Of a stretch of 60,263 nt of DNA, positions 10,002-18,962 are shown piece by piece (positions within the stretch are counted from its first letter, which is position 1; every line of letters starts with the position of its first letter). Under the pieces are notes generated by a model. The model saw only the letters and a program-made list of their open reading frames with translations. It made no database searches and was not told the DNA's origin. Origin of the DNA: Comamonadaceae bacterium (GTDB lineage: Bacteria > Pseudomonadota > Gammaproteobacteria > Burkholderiales > Burkholderiaceae_C); contig CANGIQ010000016.1 of NCBI GenBank assembly GCA_947453965.1, positions 1 through 60,263 on the forward strand. The letters are read 5' to 3'. The translations under genes and the position numbers were made by a program.

Positions 10002-10078
10002 GTGATGCGGCAGAGGGTACGGCGGGTGACGATTTCTGGCACAGTATGAGGAGCCCGCTGTACCCTCTGCCGCGTCAC
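10002..10078. repeat. Long hairpin with conserved loop, copy B
   Basis: Arms 10002-10026 and 10054-10078 pair over 25 positions. The only two deviations are G-T combinations, which would still pair as G-U in RNA. The 27-base loop (10027-10053) contains GACGATTTCTGGCACAG followed by TATGAGGA, almost identical to the loop of copy A read on the opposite strand. Outside the innermost GCGGGT the stem differs from copy A on both sides in a compensating way. It lies 45 bases beyond the stop of glk. Confidence 0.85.
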
Positions 10079-10123
10079 CGCAGCCGTAGAAAAATCTCCC
10101 GTTCCCGCGTTGAAGCAATGGAA

Positions 10124-11134
10124 CTACTGCCATTGCGTGAGCGACAAAGCCTGCGACGCCCCCTGCAAAGCCGGCGATACCGGGCTGTGAATCACCCAAG
10201 TGGGAATGTCCTGCAAATACGCTTGAAAACGCCCTTTGGCTTCAAAGCGTGCGCGAAAAGGCGATGTCGCAAAGCGCTCACCCAAACGCGGCACGATGCC
10301 GCCGCCGATGTAAATCCCGCCGCGTGCACCCAAGGTCAACGCCAAGTCGCCCGCGACCGAGCCTAAAAACCCGCAGAACATGTCCAGCGCTTCGTTGGCG
10401 GTTGAGTTGGGTAGCTCTTGCGCGCGTTCCAGCACCTCGGCTGGCGTGGTGATTTCACGTCCTTGACCATCTTTCAGATCGCACAGCGCGTGGTACAGGT
10501 CGACCAAACCCGCGCCCGAAATGACGCGCTCGGCCGATACATGACCGTAGCGTTTTTGCAGCTGCTGAATGGCGGCAAACTCATGCTCGGTGGTGGCGGT
10601 CAAACTCACGTGGCCACCTTCACCGGCAATCGGTAGCCATTTGTTTTGGTAGCCCACCGGGAACAGGCCTGACACGCCCAAGCCTGTGCCAGGGCCAATC
10701 AAGCCAATCGCTGCGTTGGGCGCGGCCATGCCGCCACCCACTTGCTGCTTGTGCGATTCGGGCAACAAGGTCAAGGCCAACGCCAAGGCGGTGAAGTCGT
10801 TGAGCATCAACAAGCGCGACACGCCCAAGCCTTCACGCAAGGCTGTGACGGAGAACTTCCAGTGGTGGTTGGTCATGGCCACCTGATCGCCCGTGACGGG
10901 ATTGGCAATACCAAACGCAGCGCAGGGCGGAGCGCCGAAACCCAGGTGGTTCAAATAGGTTTGAGCGGCCGCCAGCAAGGAAGCATGCTCGGCACAAGGT
11001 AACACCTGCACATGGGTGATCGGCGCGTTCTCGCTGTCTTGCCAACCAAAGCGTGCATTGGTGCCACCAATGTCGCCCAGCAACCGAGGGTAGGCCGCAA
11101 GGTTGTTCACCGATGGATCGCGTGACTCAAACAT
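10124..11134 (-). CDS. glk: Glucokinase
   Basis: Phosphorylates glucose to glucose-6-phosphate with ATP; 336 residues. The ATP-binding motif GDIGGTNARF is near residue 20, the catalytic Asp region is LMLNDFTALA, and GPGTGLGVS follows. This is the bacterial Glk family (not ROK). The start lies three bases after the pgi stop, so both are co-transcribed. It completes the path from imported glucose to the Entner-Doudoroff enzymes encoded upstream. Confidence 0.95.
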   Translation of the reverse strand: MFESRDPSVNNLAAYPRLLGDIGGTNARFGWQDSENAPITHVQVLPCAEHASLLAAAQTYLNHLGFGAPPCAAFGIANPVTGDQVAMTNHHWKFSVTALREGLGVSRLLMLNDFTALALALTLLPESHKQQVGGGMAAPNAAIGLIGPGTGLGVSGLFPVGYQNKWLPIAGEGGHVSLTATTEHEFAAIQQLQKRYGHVSAERVISGAGLVDLYHALCDLKDGQGREITTPAEVLERAQELPNSTANEALDMFCGFLGSVAGDLALTLGARGGIYIGGGIVPRLGERFATSPFRARFEAKGRFQAYLQDIPTWVIHSPVSPALQGASQALSLTQWQ

Positions 11135-11137
11135 GCA

Positions 11138-12745
11138 TCAGGCTTTCTGACGGGCGGCGTCTGCTGCCTCGATGTCTTTGGCCATTTTTTTACCCAACTC
11201 AACGCCCCATTGGTCGTAGGCATGAATGCCCCAAATGGCGGCTTGGCAAAACACCTTGTGCTCGTACAAAGCCATCAGTGCGCCCATGCTGCGCGGCGTG
11301 AGGGCGTCCACCCAAATGGTGGTGCTCGGCACGTTGCCGGGGTAGCTGCGATGCGGGGCCAAGCGTTGTACCTCGGCTTCGTCCATGCCGTTATCGCGCA
11401 TTTCTTGGATGGTTTCTTCCAAGCTGCGACCCATGGCCAAGGCTTGAGCTTGGGCTTGCATATTGAGCAAGACCACGCGGTGGTGCTCTGCCGCAAAGGG
11501 CAAAGGGCTGCGCTCGGTACGCAGACCAATGAAGTCCATGGGCACCAAGTGCTGGCCTTGGTGAATGAGCTGAAAGTAAGCGTGCTGGCCATCAATGCCC
11601 AAGCCCCCCCACAACACCGGCGAGGTGCCCACTTGTACGGGGCTGCCATCGATGTGGGTACGCTTGCCGTTGGACTCCATGTCCATTTGCTGCAAGAACG
11701 ACGCGAACTTGCCCAATGGCGATGCGTAGGGCGCAATATTGTGCGTGGTGGCGCCCAAAAAATTGCGGTTCCAAATGCCCAGCAAGGCCATCAGCAAGGG
11801 CAGGTTTTGCTCCTTGGGGGCGGTCATGAAATGCTCGTCCATGGCGCGTGCGCCCAACAGCATGTCTTGAAACGCAAACGCGCCGATGGAGATTGCCAAA
11901 GGCAAGCCAATGGCTGACCACACCGAGTAACGCCCACCTACCCAGTCCCAAAAACCAAAGGTGTGCTCAGGCGTGAAGCCTTGTGCGGCTGACAACTTGG
12001 GGCTGGCAGTGACCGCCACCAAATGCTGATGCAATTGGTCGCTGGGGCAACCGCCGTCGCTCAACCAACGCTTGGCCGAAGCGGCCAAGGTCATGGTTTC
12101 TTGCGTGGTGAAGGTTTTGCTTTGCACCACAAAGGCGGTGCGTGCGGGGTTGAGGTGAGCCAGTGTGGTGTACAAGCTCCAGGCATCCACGTTGGACACA
12201 TAGTGCACGCGCACCTTGTTTTTGAAGCTGTCGCGCGTCAGATGGCTCAAGGCCTCGGTGGTCATGCGTGGACCCAAGTCAGAGCCGCCAATGCCGAGGT
12301 TGACCACATCGGTGATGGACTCGCCACCATAGCCTTTCATTTGGCCTTCGCGCACTTTTTCAGCAAAGGTACACACGCGGTGTAACTCGTGTGCCACTTG
12401 CTTGGAAATCTCGCGCCCCCAAGGCGGGTTGGGCACATGGCTGCCACGCAGTGCGACGTGCAACACCGCGCGTTGCTCGGTGGCGTTGATGGGCTCACCC
12501 TTGAACATGGCATGGGCTTGTGGCATGACTTGCGACTCATCGGCCAAAGCCAAGAGTTGCTGCAACACGGCTTCATTGACACGTTGACGGTCGTATTCGA
12601 TGGTGATGCCGGCACCGCTGGCTTGCAGTTGCTCGTGGCGTTGCGGCGACTTCAGCAAGTCGCGCAGATGCGGCAGCTGGCTTTCAGACAGGGCTTGAAG
12701 TGCTTTCCAAGCGGTGCGGTGCTGAGGTGGAACGAAGGTAGTCAT
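11138..12745 (-). CDS. pgi: Glucose-6-phosphate isomerase
   Basis: Interconverts glucose-6-phosphate and fructose-6-phosphate; 535 residues, within the normal range. Seen are GGSDLGP (about residue 145), the signature WDWVGGRYSVWSAIG (about 270), and the C-terminal GIHAYDQWGVELGK with the catalytic Lys. It sits between eda and glk in the same direction and probably lets fructose-derived hexose phosphate enter the Entner-Doudoroff path. Confidence 0.96.
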   Translation of the reverse strand: MTTFVPPQHRTAWKALQALSESQLPHLRDLLKSPQRHEQLQASGAGITIEYDRQRVNEAVLQQLLALADESQVMPQAHAMFKGEPINATEQRAVLHVALRGSHVPNPPWGREISKQVAHELHRVCTFAEKVREGQMKGYGGESITDVVNLGIGGSDLGPRMTTEALSHLTRDSFKNKVRVHYVSNVDAWSLYTTLAHLNPARTAFVVQSKTFTTQETMTLAASAKRWLSDGGCPSDQLHQHLVAVTASPKLSAAQGFTPEHTFGFWDWVGGRYSVWSAIGLPLAISIGAFAFQDMLLGARAMDEHFMTAPKEQNLPLLMALLGIWNRNFLGATTHNIAPYASPLGKFASFLQQMDMESNGKRTHIDGSPVQVGTSPVLWGGLGIDGQHAYFQLIHQGQHLVPMDFIGLRTERSPLPFAAEHHRVVLLNMQAQAQALAMGRSLEETIQEMRDNGMDEAEVQRLAPHRSYPGNVPSTTIWVDALTPRSMGALMALYEHKVFCQAAIWGIHAYDQWGVELGKKMAKDIEAADAARQKA

Positions 12746-12810
12746 ACGCCAATTCTCGTCAAATTAAGAGGGCATGTTGTGTGCAAAACGGGCCGTGTGA
12801 AAAGAGGGTT

Positions 12811-13455
12811 TTAAGCCGCCTGAGCAGCCGTCGTGGCTTCTCGTGCCAAGCGCGTGATTTCGGCCCAGTCGCCACGCTCCACCGCATCGACGGGGGTCAG
12901 CCATGAACCGCCGACCATGGCCACATTGGGTTGCTTCAAAAACTCGGCCATATTGGCCAGCGACACGCCACCCGTGGGGCAAAAGCGCATATCGCCTAGT
13001 GGCCCACCCATGGCCTTGAGCATGGCCAAGCCTCCAGCTTGCGCCGCAGGAAAGAGCTTGACGCAGCCAAATCCATAGTCACGTGCGGCCATCACTTCAC
13101 CGGGCGTCATCACGCCGGGCATGAAGGGCAACTGGCAATTCACAGCGGCTTGCACCAAGGCATCGGTCATGCCAGGCGACAAGGCAAAGGTGGCGCCTGC
13201 GGCTTGCACGCGCGCCATTTCTTCGGCACGTGTGACAGTACCTGCACCCACATGCATCTGCGGCACATGCTTGGCCACTTGCTCAATCGCAGGCAGACCT
13301 GCGGCATGGCGCAAGGTGATTTCCATCACGTCGATGCCACCTTCGAGCAGCGCATGCGCCATAGGCACGGCTTGATCGGGATGGGTGATGACTATGACGG
13401 GCACCACACGTGAGGTGAAGGCCGGGCGACTGAAAGCAGGGTTGGTGTGTGACAT
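12811..13455 (-). CDS. eda: KDPG aldolase
   Basis: Cleaves 2-keto-3-deoxy-6-phosphogluconate to pyruvate and glyceraldehyde-3-phosphate. 214 residues, normal for the family. The active-site Glu is in MEITLRHAAGL and the Schiff-base Lys is in FGCVKLFPA (about residue 138); GVSLANMAEFL follows. The ATG at 13455 lacks a clear Shine-Dalgarno sequence because a five-base tandem repeat lies just upstream. A start farther in, near VVPVIVI, cannot be excluded. Confidence 0.94.
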   Translation of the reverse strand: MSHTNPAFSRPAFTSRVVPVIVITHPDQAVPMAHALLEGGIDVMEITLRHAAGLPAIEQVAKHVPQMHVGAGTVTRAEEMARVQAAGATFALSPGMTDALVQAAVNCQLPFMPGVMTPGEVMAARDYGFGCVKLFPAAQAGGLAMLKAMGGPLGDMRFCPTGGVSLANMAEFLKQPNVAMVGGSWLTPVDAVERGDWAEITRLAREATTAAQAA

Positions 13456-13460
13456 GGCTT

Positions 13461-13488
13461 GGATCGGATCGGGTCGGGTCGGGTCGGT
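13461..13488. repeat. Pentanucleotide tandem repeat upstream of eda
   Basis: About five units of GATCG/GGTCG run in a row on the plus strand, immediately in front of the eda start. A repeat of this unit size in a leader can change in length by slippage and so alter spacing to the promoter or ribosome site. No effect can be shown from one genome. Confidence 0.7.
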
Positions 13489-13554
13489 TTGTGCGTTGGT
13501 ACAACGTGGCTGATGGGTGAAAGCTGGTTGGCAAAAAGCGTGTAAAGCGGCGCC

Positions 13555-15387
13555 TTAAGCGACGTGGGCCAGCAAAGGCGATGCGCCGTCTTCGGCGTGC
13601 GCCGCGTTCTCGCGGAACAGGGCAAAGATGTCACGGCCGGTGCCGCGTTGGTAGGCCGACAAATCGGGCGTGGGTGCTACGCGTGCGGCCAATTCGGCGT
13701 CACTGACTTCCAGCGTCAAGGTTTGCGCATCGCAGTCCAAGCTGATGATGTCGCCGTTTTGCACTTTGGCAATGTGGCCACCGTTCACCGCTTCGGGGCT
13801 GACGTGAATGGCCGCGGGCACTTTGCCCGAGGCGCCCGACATGCGGCCATCGGTGACCAAGGCCACTTTGAAGCCTTTGTCTTGCAACACGCCCAAGATG
13901 GGCGTGAGTTTGTGCAGCTCGGGCATGCCATTGGCTTGGGGACCTTGGTTGCGCACCACGGCCACAAAGTCGCGTTCCAGCTGACCGTCTTTGAACATCT
14001 GGGCGAGTTCTTTTTGGTCCGTCACCACCACAGCGGCGGCACGCACTTGGCGGTGCTCGGGCTTGACGGCAGAAACTTTGACCACCGCACGGCCCAAGTT
14101 GCCTTGCATCAAACGCAAGCCACCATCGGGGCTGAAGGGGCGGGTGTAGGGGCGCAACACGGCTTCATCGGCTGATTGCACGAGCACATCGCGCCAAGCG
14201 AGTTGACCGTTGTCCAGCCAAGGTTCGACGGTGTAACGATCCAGACCAGGGCCCATGATGGTTTGCACGTCGCGGTGCAACAAGCCCGCGCTGAGCAATT
14301 GGCTGATGAGATAACCCATGCCACCAGCGGCTTGGAAATGGTTCACATCGGCGCTGCCGTTGGGATAGACGCGGGCCAGCAAAGGCACCACGGCCGAGAG
14401 CTCAGAAAAATCATCCCAGTTGACGATCCATCCCGCAGCGCGCGCCATGGCCACCAAATGCATGGTGTGGTTGGTCGAGCCGCCAGTAGCGAGCAAACCG
14501 ACGATGCCGTTGACCACCGCCTTGGCATCGATTTGATGGCCCATGCCTGCGTTGGGCGTGTGCGAGAGTTCGACCGCACGCTGTACCGAAGCCACGGTGA
14601 GCGCTTCGCGCAGTGGCGTGCCTGGGTTGACAAAGGATGAGCCGGGTAAGTGCAGGCCCATGATCTCCATCAGCATTTGGTTGGAGTTAGCCGTGCCGTA
14701 AAACGTGCAGGTGCCCGCACCGTGGTAGGCCGCTTGCTCAGCTTCGAGCAGCGTTTCGCGATCCACCAAGCCTTGGGCGTACTGCTGACGCACTTTGGAT
14801 TTTTCGTCGTTCGACAAGCCCGAGGTCATCGGGCCCGCAGGCACAAACACCGCAGGCAAATGCCCAAACTGCAAAGCGCCCATGAAGAGGCCGGGCACGA
14901 TCTTGTCGCACACGCCCAAAAACATGGCTGCGTCAAACACGTTGTGCGACAAACCCACCGCAGTGGCCAAGGCAATCACATCGCGCGAGAACAGCGATAA
15001 CTCCATGCCGTCTTCGCCTTGGGTCACGCCGTCGCACATGGCGGGCACGCCACCCGCCACTTGTGCCGTGGCACCGGCGGCGCGTGCTGCGGCGCGGATT
15101 TTTTCGGGATAGTGCTCATACGGCTGATGGGCCGAGAGCATGTCGTTGTACGCCGTGATCACGCCCACATTGGGCTGGCGTTCTTGGCGCAGCACCAACT
15201 TGTCGTTGGCAGGCATGGCCGCATAGGCGTGGGCCGCGTTGGCGCAACCCATGCCGCCTCGGTAGGGACCGGGCTTTTTGGCGCGGGCCAACACATTCAA
15301 ATAGGCTTGGCGCGAGACGGCGCTGCGCTGTTCAATGCGCTCTGTGACAGCGGCCAGCGTGGCGTGCAAAGGTGTGGGGGTGTTCAC
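13555..15387 (-). CDS. edd: 6-phosphogluconate dehydratase
   Basis: Entner-Doudoroff dehydratase that converts 6-phosphogluconate to KDPG; an iron-sulfur enzyme of the IlvD/Edd family, about 610 residues. Cys-containing motifs include GMGCANAAH and [18 protein letters not shown] segments, with [23 protein letters not shown] farther on and the C-terminal [11 protein letters not shown] place the start at the GTG at 15387, which overlaps the pgl stop as GTGA; a TTG four codons earlier is also open. Overlap implies translational coupling with pgl. Confidence 0.93.
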   Translation of the reverse strand: MNTPTPLHATLAAVTERIEQRSAVSRQAYLNVLARAKKPGPYRGGMGCANAAHAYAAMPANDKLVLRQERQPNVGVITAYNDMLSAHQPYEHYPEKIRAAARAAGATAQVAGGVPAMCDGVTQGEDGMELSLFSRDVIALATAVGLSHNVFDAAMFLGVCDKIVPGLFMGALQFGHLPAVFVPAGPMTSGLSNDEKSKVRQQYAQGLVDRETLLEAEQAAYHGAGTCTFYGTANSNQMLMEIMGLHLPGSSFVNPGTPLREALTVASVQRAVELSHTPNAGMGHQIDAKAVVNGIVGLLATGGSTNHTMHLVAMARAAGWIVNWDDFSELSAVVPLLARVYPNGSADVNHFQAAGGMGYLISQLLSAGLLHRDVQTIMGPGLDRYTVEPWLDNGQLAWRDVLVQSADEAVLRPYTRPFSPDGGLRLMQGNLGRAVVKVSAVKPEHRQVRAAAVVVTDQKELAQMFKDGQLERDFVAVVRNQGPQANGMPELHKLTPILGVLQDKGFKVALVTDGRMSGASGKVPAAIHVSPEAVNGGHIAKVQNGDIISLDCDAQTLTLEVSDAELAARVAPTPDLSAYQRGTGRDIFALFRENAAHAEDGASPLLAHVA

Positions 15388-16160
15388 GAGGTCAACCAAA
15401 GTGCGACAGGTGTTTGCGTTTGATGCAACACGTAAGAGATGGGGTAGCGCTGGCTGGGCGCTTGCCAGGCCAAGGCCAAGGTCTGGTGTTTGTCTGAACC
15501 TGCGAGGGGCAGCACGATGTGGCGTGCACGCAAGATCTGCGGCAAGGTTTGTGTGATGCGCGGATAGGGCGCGTTGACGGGCGGCTGGGCAAGCTCAATC
15601 GACACACAGGCATGTGTGTTGTGCATGTCCAGGGCCTCGCTCAAGTTCGGTGCGTCGGGAAATAAGGATGCTGTGTGACCATCGGCACCCATGCCCAGCA
15701 CCAGCACATCGCAGTCTCCGGCTGCAGCCAATACCTGGCTTGCGGCTTGGGCTTGCATAGTCGGTGAGCAATTGGGGGTGGGGCTGTCTGCCGTCATGTC
15801 CATGAACTGCGCTTCTTTGGCAGCGTCTTGCAACAAATGGGTACGCACAAGCCAGGCATTGCTGTCGGTGTGGGTGGGCGACACACAGCGTTCGTCCACC
15901 AAGGTCACGCGCACCTGTGCCCAGTCCAGCGTTTGCACGCGCAAGGCTTCAAATAAGGCAATGGGCGACTTGCCACCCGACACACTCAGCACCGCCACAC
16001 CACGCGCCGCGATGGCTATGCGCAAACGTTGCGCAATGTCTTGCGCCAAACGGATGTTGAACTCTGCGCTGGGCACTTGCTGCACACGCACTTGCGGCAA
16101 GGCGTGGGCTTGCCAAAACGGTCTGGCGTGGCTTGGGTGTGATGCGTCCAAAGCAGCCAT
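15384..16160 (-). CDS. pgl: 6-phosphogluconolactonase
   Basis: Hydrolyses 6-phosphogluconolactone to 6-phosphogluconate. About 258 residues, DevB/Pgl family: SVSGGKSP near residue 60, VTLVDERCV near 88, and the conserved [13 protein letters not shown] near 155. The ATG at 16160 shares its A with the zwf stop (TGATG); a GTG at 16163 is the alternative. The gene ends inside the edd start. Confidence 0.94.
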   Translation of the reverse strand: MAALDASHPSHARPFWQAHALPQVRVQQVPSAEFNIRLAQDIAQRLRIAIAARGVAVLSVSGGKSPIALFEALRVQTLDWAQVRVTLVDERCVSPTHTDSNAWLVRTHLLQDAAKEAQFMDMTADSPTPNCSPTMQAQAASQVLAAAGDCDVLVLGMGADGHTASLFPDAPNLSEALDMHNTHACVSIELAQPPVNAPYPRITQTLPQILRARHIVLPLAGSDKHQTLALAWQAPSQRYPISYVLHQTQTPVALWLTS

Positions 16161-17626
16161 CACGATTCCTCAAACCACGACAAATCTTCACGTGCCATCA
16201 AGGCCGATGAAGCGGCGGGGCCCCAGCTGCCAGCGGAGTATTCCTTGGGTTTGTCGTCTTGTGCTTGCCAGGCGTTCAGAATAGGTTCGACCCACATCCA
16301 TGCTGCTTCCAATTCGTCGCGACGCATGAAGTGGGTCAGGCGGCCTTTGATCACATCCATCAACAAACGCTCATACGCTTCGGCGCGGCGTTTGTCAGAA
16401 GACTGTTGCAAGTCAAGGCCCAGCTTGACAGGGTGCAATGTCATGCCCGTGCCTGGCTCTTTGACCATCATCTCCAGTTGGATGGATTCTTCAGGCTGCA
16501 AGCTGATGATCAGTCGATTCGGGTGTTGGTTGGCGCTGCTGCCAAAAATTGAAAACGGTTGATCGGCAAATTCAATGATGATTTCCGATTGGCGTTTTTG
16601 CATGCGCTTGCCGGTACGCAAGAAGAAGGGCACATTGGCCCAACGCGCGTTGTTGATCTCTGCGCGCAAGGCCACAAAGGTTTCGGTGCGGCTGTCGGCG
16701 GGCACGTTGTCTTCTTCTTTGTAGCCTTTGACTGCTGCGCCTTCTGAGGCACCTGCGGTGTACTGCCCGCGCACGGTATCGCGTTTGATGTCTGCCGCGT
16801 CCATCTTGCGCAGTGAGCGCAAAACTTTGAGCTTTTCGTCGCGCACATCGTCGGCGTCAAGGGAAATGGGGGGTTCCATGGCCACGATGCACAGCAGTTG
16901 CAGCAAGTGGTTTTGCACCATGTCGCGCATGGCACCGGCACCATCGTAAAAGCCAGCACGGCTGCCCACGCCCACGGTTTCGGCCACCGTGATTTGCACG
17001 CTCTTGATATAGGGGGCACGCCACAGCGGTTCAAAAATTGCATTGCCAAATCGCAGCACCATCAGGTTTTGCACCGTCTCTTTGCCCAGGTAATGGTCAA
17101 TGCGGTAAATCTGTTGCTCGTCAAAGTAACGCGCCACATCGGTATTGATGGCACGTGCCGAGGCGAGGTCGGTGCCCAAGGGTTTTTCCAGCACCACACG
17201 CGCTTGTGCATCGATCAAACCCGCGCCCGATAAATTGGCGCAAATTTGCGTGAACAAGCTGGGGGCCGTGGCCAAATAAAACACACGCAACGCGGGTTGG
17301 GCACAGACCTCTTTGAGTTTGGCGTAGTCGGCCAGTGAGGTGACGTCCATGCTGACATAGGTCAGGCGTGACAAAAAGCCTTGCCAGTCGTTGCTGCTGA
17401 AGGCATTTTTTTCGATGAATGCGGGCGAGTGGCTGTCGATGAAGCTCAGGTATTCATCGCGCGACCAAGGTTGACGGCCAATCGCCACAATGCGCGTGTC
17501 GGCTTGGAGCTTGTCGTGCAAATGCGCCATGTAGAGCGCTGGCAGCAGCTTGCGAAATGACAAATCACCCACACCACCAAAGATGACGATGTCTTGTGAG
17601 CCAGCTTGAGAAAGGATGGAGTTCAT
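16160..17626 (-). CDS. zwf: Glucose-6-phosphate 1-dehydrogenase
   Basis: Oxidises glucose-6-phosphate to the lactone with NAD(P)+. 488 residues. The N-terminal dinucleotide motif is FGGVGDLSFRKLLP (the usual Gly-x-Ser/Thr-Gly-Asp-Leu variant here reads GGVGDL), and the active-site signature RIDHYLGKE is near residue 180. It overlaps hexR by four bases (ATGA) and pgl by one, so hexR-zwf-pgl-edd read as one coupled unit. Confidence 0.96.
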   Translation of the reverse strand: MNSILSQAGSQDIVIFGGVGDLSFRKLLPALYMAHLHDKLQADTRIVAIGRQPWSRDEYLSFIDSHSPAFIEKNAFSSNDWQGFLSRLTYVSMDVTSLADYAKLKEVCAQPALRVFYLATAPSLFTQICANLSGAGLIDAQARVVLEKPLGTDLASARAINTDVARYFDEQQIYRIDHYLGKETVQNLMVLRFGNAIFEPLWRAPYIKSVQITVAETVGVGSRAGFYDGAGAMRDMVQNHLLQLLCIVAMEPPISLDADDVRDEKLKVLRSLRKMDAADIKRDTVRGQYTAGASEGAAVKGYKEEDNVPADSRTETFVALRAEINNARWANVPFFLRTGKRMQKRQSEIIIEFADQPFSIFGSSANQHPNRLIISLQPEESIQLEMMVKEPGTGMTLHPVKLGLDLQQSSDKRRAEAYERLLMDVIKGRLTHFMRRDELEAAWMWVEPILNAWQAQDDKPKEYSAGSWGPAASSALMAREDLSWFEES

Positions 17627-18471
17627 GTGTATCGTTTGTTCAAAAGGTTGTGTTTCATGTTGCGCAGCAAGGGCTGCAGTTGCGCGCTACCCAGGCGCAG
17701 CGCCACGGCAGTGGCCAACACGTCGATGATCATCAGATGCAGCAAGCGCGACACCATGGGGCTGAAGCGCTCGTAACTCTCGGGGTGGTCGGCGGCCAAG
17801 TGGATTTGACCTGTGTGTGACAAAGGTGAACCCGAAGCCGTGATGACGACCGTGGTGGCACCGTTTTTACGGGCAATCTCACACGCGTCCATCAGGTCGC
17901 GTGTGCGGCCTGAGTTCGAGATGACCACCAAGCAGTCGCCAGGCCCGAGCAGGGACGCGCTCATGATTTGCAAATGGCCATCGCTGTGTGCAATGGTGTG
18001 AAAGCCGAGACGGAAAAACTTGTGCTGTGCGTCTTGCGCCACGATGCCGGAGTTGCCAACGCCAAAGAACTCCAAACGCTTGTTCTTTTTGTGTGCCAAG
18101 GCAATGGCGTCTACCGCTTTGTCAATGGCGGTGGTGGAGGCGTCGTTGCGGTATTTCAAGAAAGCTGCCACCGTGTTGTCGATGACTTTGACCAGCACAT
18201 TGCCCGTGTTGTCTGCGCTGCCCACATTGCGGTGGATGAAAGGCACGCCCTCGCTGATGCTGGCTGCCAATTTGAGTTTGAAATCGCTCAAGCCTTCGTA
18301 ACCTACGCTGCGGCAAAAGCGCACCACCGTGGGTTTGCTGACCTGCGCACGCTCCGCCAGCTCGACCACCGGCAAGGTGGCAAATACGCGGGGGTCGCTC
18401 AACAACAACTTGCCCACACGTTGCTCGGCAGGGGCCAATGAAGCCAGGGTTGATTTGATGCGATCTAGCAT
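17623..18471 (-). CDS. hexR: HexR, RpiR-family regulator of hexose metabolism
   Basis: Transcriptional repressor with an N-terminal RpiR helix-turn-helix (recognition part SKPTVVRFCRSVGYEGL near residue 50) and a C-terminal SIS sugar-isomerase domain (GVGNSGIVAQD, ISNSGRTRDLMD) that in relatives binds KDPG. The ATG at 18471 gives 282 residues starting MLDRIKSTL; the longer frame would begin with TTG and would run through an operator. It heads the zwf-pgl-edd-eda-pgi-glk cluster and has two palindromes upstream that fit autoregulation. Confidence 0.92.
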   Translation of the reverse strand: MLDRIKSTLASLAPAEQRVGKLLLSDPRVFATLPVVELAERAQVSKPTVVRFCRSVGYEGLSDFKLKLAASISEGVPFIHRNVGSADNTGNVLVKVIDNTVAAFLKYRNDASTTAIDKAVDAIALAHKKNKRLEFFGVGNSGIVAQDAQHKFFRLGFHTIAHSDGHLQIMSASLLGPGDCLVVISNSGRTRDLMDACEIARKNGATTVVITASGSPLSHTGQIHLAADHPESYERFSPMVSRLLHLMIIDVLATAVALRLGSAQLQPLLRNMKHNLLNKRYT

Positions 18472-18479
18472 GCCATGAA

Positions 18480-18548
18480 TGTAACTTAGTTTCAAACTTT
18501 TTGCAATACATTTATGGTAATTTCTTCTCTTTATGTAACTTGGTTACT
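18480..18548 (-). promoter_or_regulatory. hexR promoter with two HexR-like operators
   Basis: Two 15-base palindromes of the form TGTAAC-N3-GTTACA are present: TGTAACTTAGTTTCA at 18480-18494, nine bases before the hexR start, and TGTAACTTGGTTACT at 18534-18548. On the minus strand the second overlaps a possible -35 (TTACAT, 18534-18539), followed after 17 bases by ATAAAT as -10. The arrangement suits repression relieved by KDPG, as known for HexR; this is inferred from position and symmetry. Confidence 0.7.
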
Positions 18549-18621
18549 TTTTGAAGTTGAGGCATGAGTTTTTAAATATCGCCACTTCAAGATGGTTTTG
18601 GGAAACTGGATAGACTTTATT

Positions 18622-18633
18622 TTGTATATACAA
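18622..18633. promoter_or_regulatory. Palindrome in front of the toxin-antitoxin genes
   Basis: TTGTATATACAA is a perfect 12-base palindrome eleven bases before the first gene of the pair. Its core TGTATATACA recurs at 18840-18849 inside that gene. Such sites are typical binding places for the ribbon-helix-helix antitoxin that autoregulates the operon. Confidence 0.55.
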
Positions 18634-18643
18634 TGAGGTAAAT

Positions 18644-18937
18644 ATGAAGAATCTTGTGGTCTCATCAGCGATAGAAACCAAACTTCATACAAAGCACCAA
18701 GTGTCAATCAAAGAGGTTGAGCAATGTTTCTATAACAAACACGGAAAGCTGCTTTATGACACCCGAACAAAGACGAAAACCATTCCGCCCACACTTTGGT
18801 TTATTGCATTGACCAATCAAAATCGGAAGCTCAAAATTGTGTATATACAAAAAGGGTTTCAGCTGATACTCAAAACAGCATACGAGCCCAACGATGTTGA
18901 GTTGGCTATCTATGAACGTTTTGGCACTGCGCCCTAA
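18644..18937 (+). CDS. Putative toxin of a type II toxin-antitoxin pair (small BrnT-like protein)
   Basis: 97 residues, preceded by GAGG. The layout (KHQVSIKEVEQCFYNKHGKLLYDTR, then PPTLWFIALTN and KLKIVYIQ, ending in YEPNDVELAIYERFG) recalls a family of small proteins often mislabelled as ADP-ribosyl-dinitrogen-reductase hydrolases and generally found beside CopG/BrnA-like antitoxins. A BrnT-like ribonuclease fold is my inference. Codon use is more A/T rich than in the flanking sugar genes, which suggests recent arrival. Confidence 0.65.
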   Translation: MKNLVVSSAIETKLHTKHQVSIKEVEQCFYNKHGKLLYDTRTKTKTIPPTLWFIALTNQNRKLKIVYIQKGFQLILKTAYEPNDVELAIYERFGTAP

Positions 18938-18962
18938 CGCGGTGCAATCCAGGAGATTTCAA

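Larger units (their letters stand above)
9755..10123. other. Non-coding interval between glk and ppc
   Basis: No credible gene is seen here; the short open frames are by-products of the palindromes. The interval holds two large stem-loops (9811-9887 and 10002-10078) in opposite orientation, separated by 114 bases of unremarkable sequence. The 56 bases next to ppc are A/T rich on the ppc strand and may contain its promoter. Confidence 0.7.

Noticed and set aside
9778..10199. Short frames over the two hairpins between ppc and glk
   Set aside because: Their sequences are mirror translations of the palindromes and lack ribosome sites; the interval is better read as structured non-coding DNA.
18472..18495. 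TTG start giving HexR eight extra residues
   Set aside because: The extension would translate through a HexR-like operator; the ATG at 18471 matches the family start.
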